Source: Solen grandis (Eukaryota; Mollusca; Bivalvia; Adapedonta; Solenidae). Taken from it: DNA of 64,000 nucleotides. The position numbers and the translations under genes are program-made. Location of the stretch: assembly GCA_021229015.1 (NCBI GenBank), contig CM037781.1, forward strand, positions 71,812,903-71,876,902, in the 5' to 3' direction. Position 1 is the stretch's first letter, and each line of letters begins with the position of its first letter. The notes below the pieces were generated by a model. The model was not told the origin of the DNA. It searched no databases and worked only from the letters and a program-made list of their open reading frames with translations. This document shows positions 63,601 through 64,000 of the stretch, one piece after another.

Positions 63601-64000
63601 ACTTTAACCTCACATCTGAATATATTTAGATCATTCTAAACCAACTTATGGGAGATAATCCAGCAAAAAGCATTTAAAAACGATGAGATAAAACAAATGT
63701 TTCAAATAAAATATGTTCACAATAATTGATACTGAGTTGGACAATTATTCAGAAAATAAATCGTTTTTAATATAAGTGTGAATTAGATTTTTTAATTATT
63801 ATTCAACTTTTTTTTTTTATTATTTCAGCTAAACGCTTGACCAATTTAGCCAGAATTTAACTGTGTAATACTATTTTCATTATAATTGTAAATTAGATAA
63901 ATATGTGTTTTATTATTTTTCCTATGCTATCCTTTGTTCACTTTTCACCCTAATGCTTGATCAGTTCCAGTTCTGGCCAGAATGTAAACGTGTTACACTT
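63601..64000. other. AT-rich end of window
   Basis: No gene or repeat recognised. Confidence 0.45.

Noticed and set aside
1..64000. CRISPR arrays, operons or bacterial contamination
   Set aside because: No regular spacer arrays; genes are spliced and flanked by animal SINEs and LINEs.

Overview
This window looks like nuclear DNA from a mollusc, most likely a bivalve. It is AT-rich, its genes have introns with GT/AG junctions, and it is packed with tRNA-derived SINEs, short inverted-repeat elements and several kinds of LINE. Two 100-base N runs (12498-12597 and 62598-62697) are scaffold gaps. The bivalve call rests on my recollection of repeat families and on an HSPA12-type Hsp70 gene pair, a family known to be expanded in bivalves. 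I could not run a search to confirm it.

The only apparently intact host genes are two tandem HSPA12-like genes on the + strand: copy 1 at 14334-22207 and copy 2 at 35709-44650. Each has six recognisable coding exons of identical length (154, 152, 228, 151, 135 and 935 bp), no frameshift or stop, and the Hsp70 ATPase signatures. They belong to a segmental duplication of about 9-10 kb whose homology extends upstream to a shared SINE remnant (about 13.2 and 34.45 kb). Intron lengths differ, largely because of later insertions: a decayed L1-like LINE in intron 1 of copy 1, an open L2-like LINE in intron 3 of copy 1, and repeat-rich sequence in introns 1-3 of copy 2.

The left flank (1-13.2 kb) holds no gene I can support. 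It contains three copies of a 234-bp TTAA-flanked MITE, a 1.3-kb element built of about six 165-bp repeats, several SINE copies and microsatellites. Between the genes (22.2-34.4 kb) lie a 470-bp local duplication, another repeat with internal tandem units, a 3.7-kb Harbinger-like DNA transposon (25054-28779) with long inverted ends and a CTG target duplication, and a 0.9-kb foldback palindrome (32558-33450).

The right part (48.4-63.6 kb) is a graveyard of mobile elements. It holds two fragments of a non-LTR ORF1, a LINE reverse transcriptase on the - strand split in two, LINE C-terminal fragments, and two broken - strand copies (A, 54480-57480; B, 59252-62226) of a multi-exon gene related to DUF7869/transposase-like proteins. 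Copy A sits inside the split LINE. A pair of roughly 300-bp inverted repeats (52455-52771 and 62289-62597) brackets both copies. This bracketed 10-kb block is the best candidate here for an undescribed mobile element, but it is damaged and interrupted by a gap.
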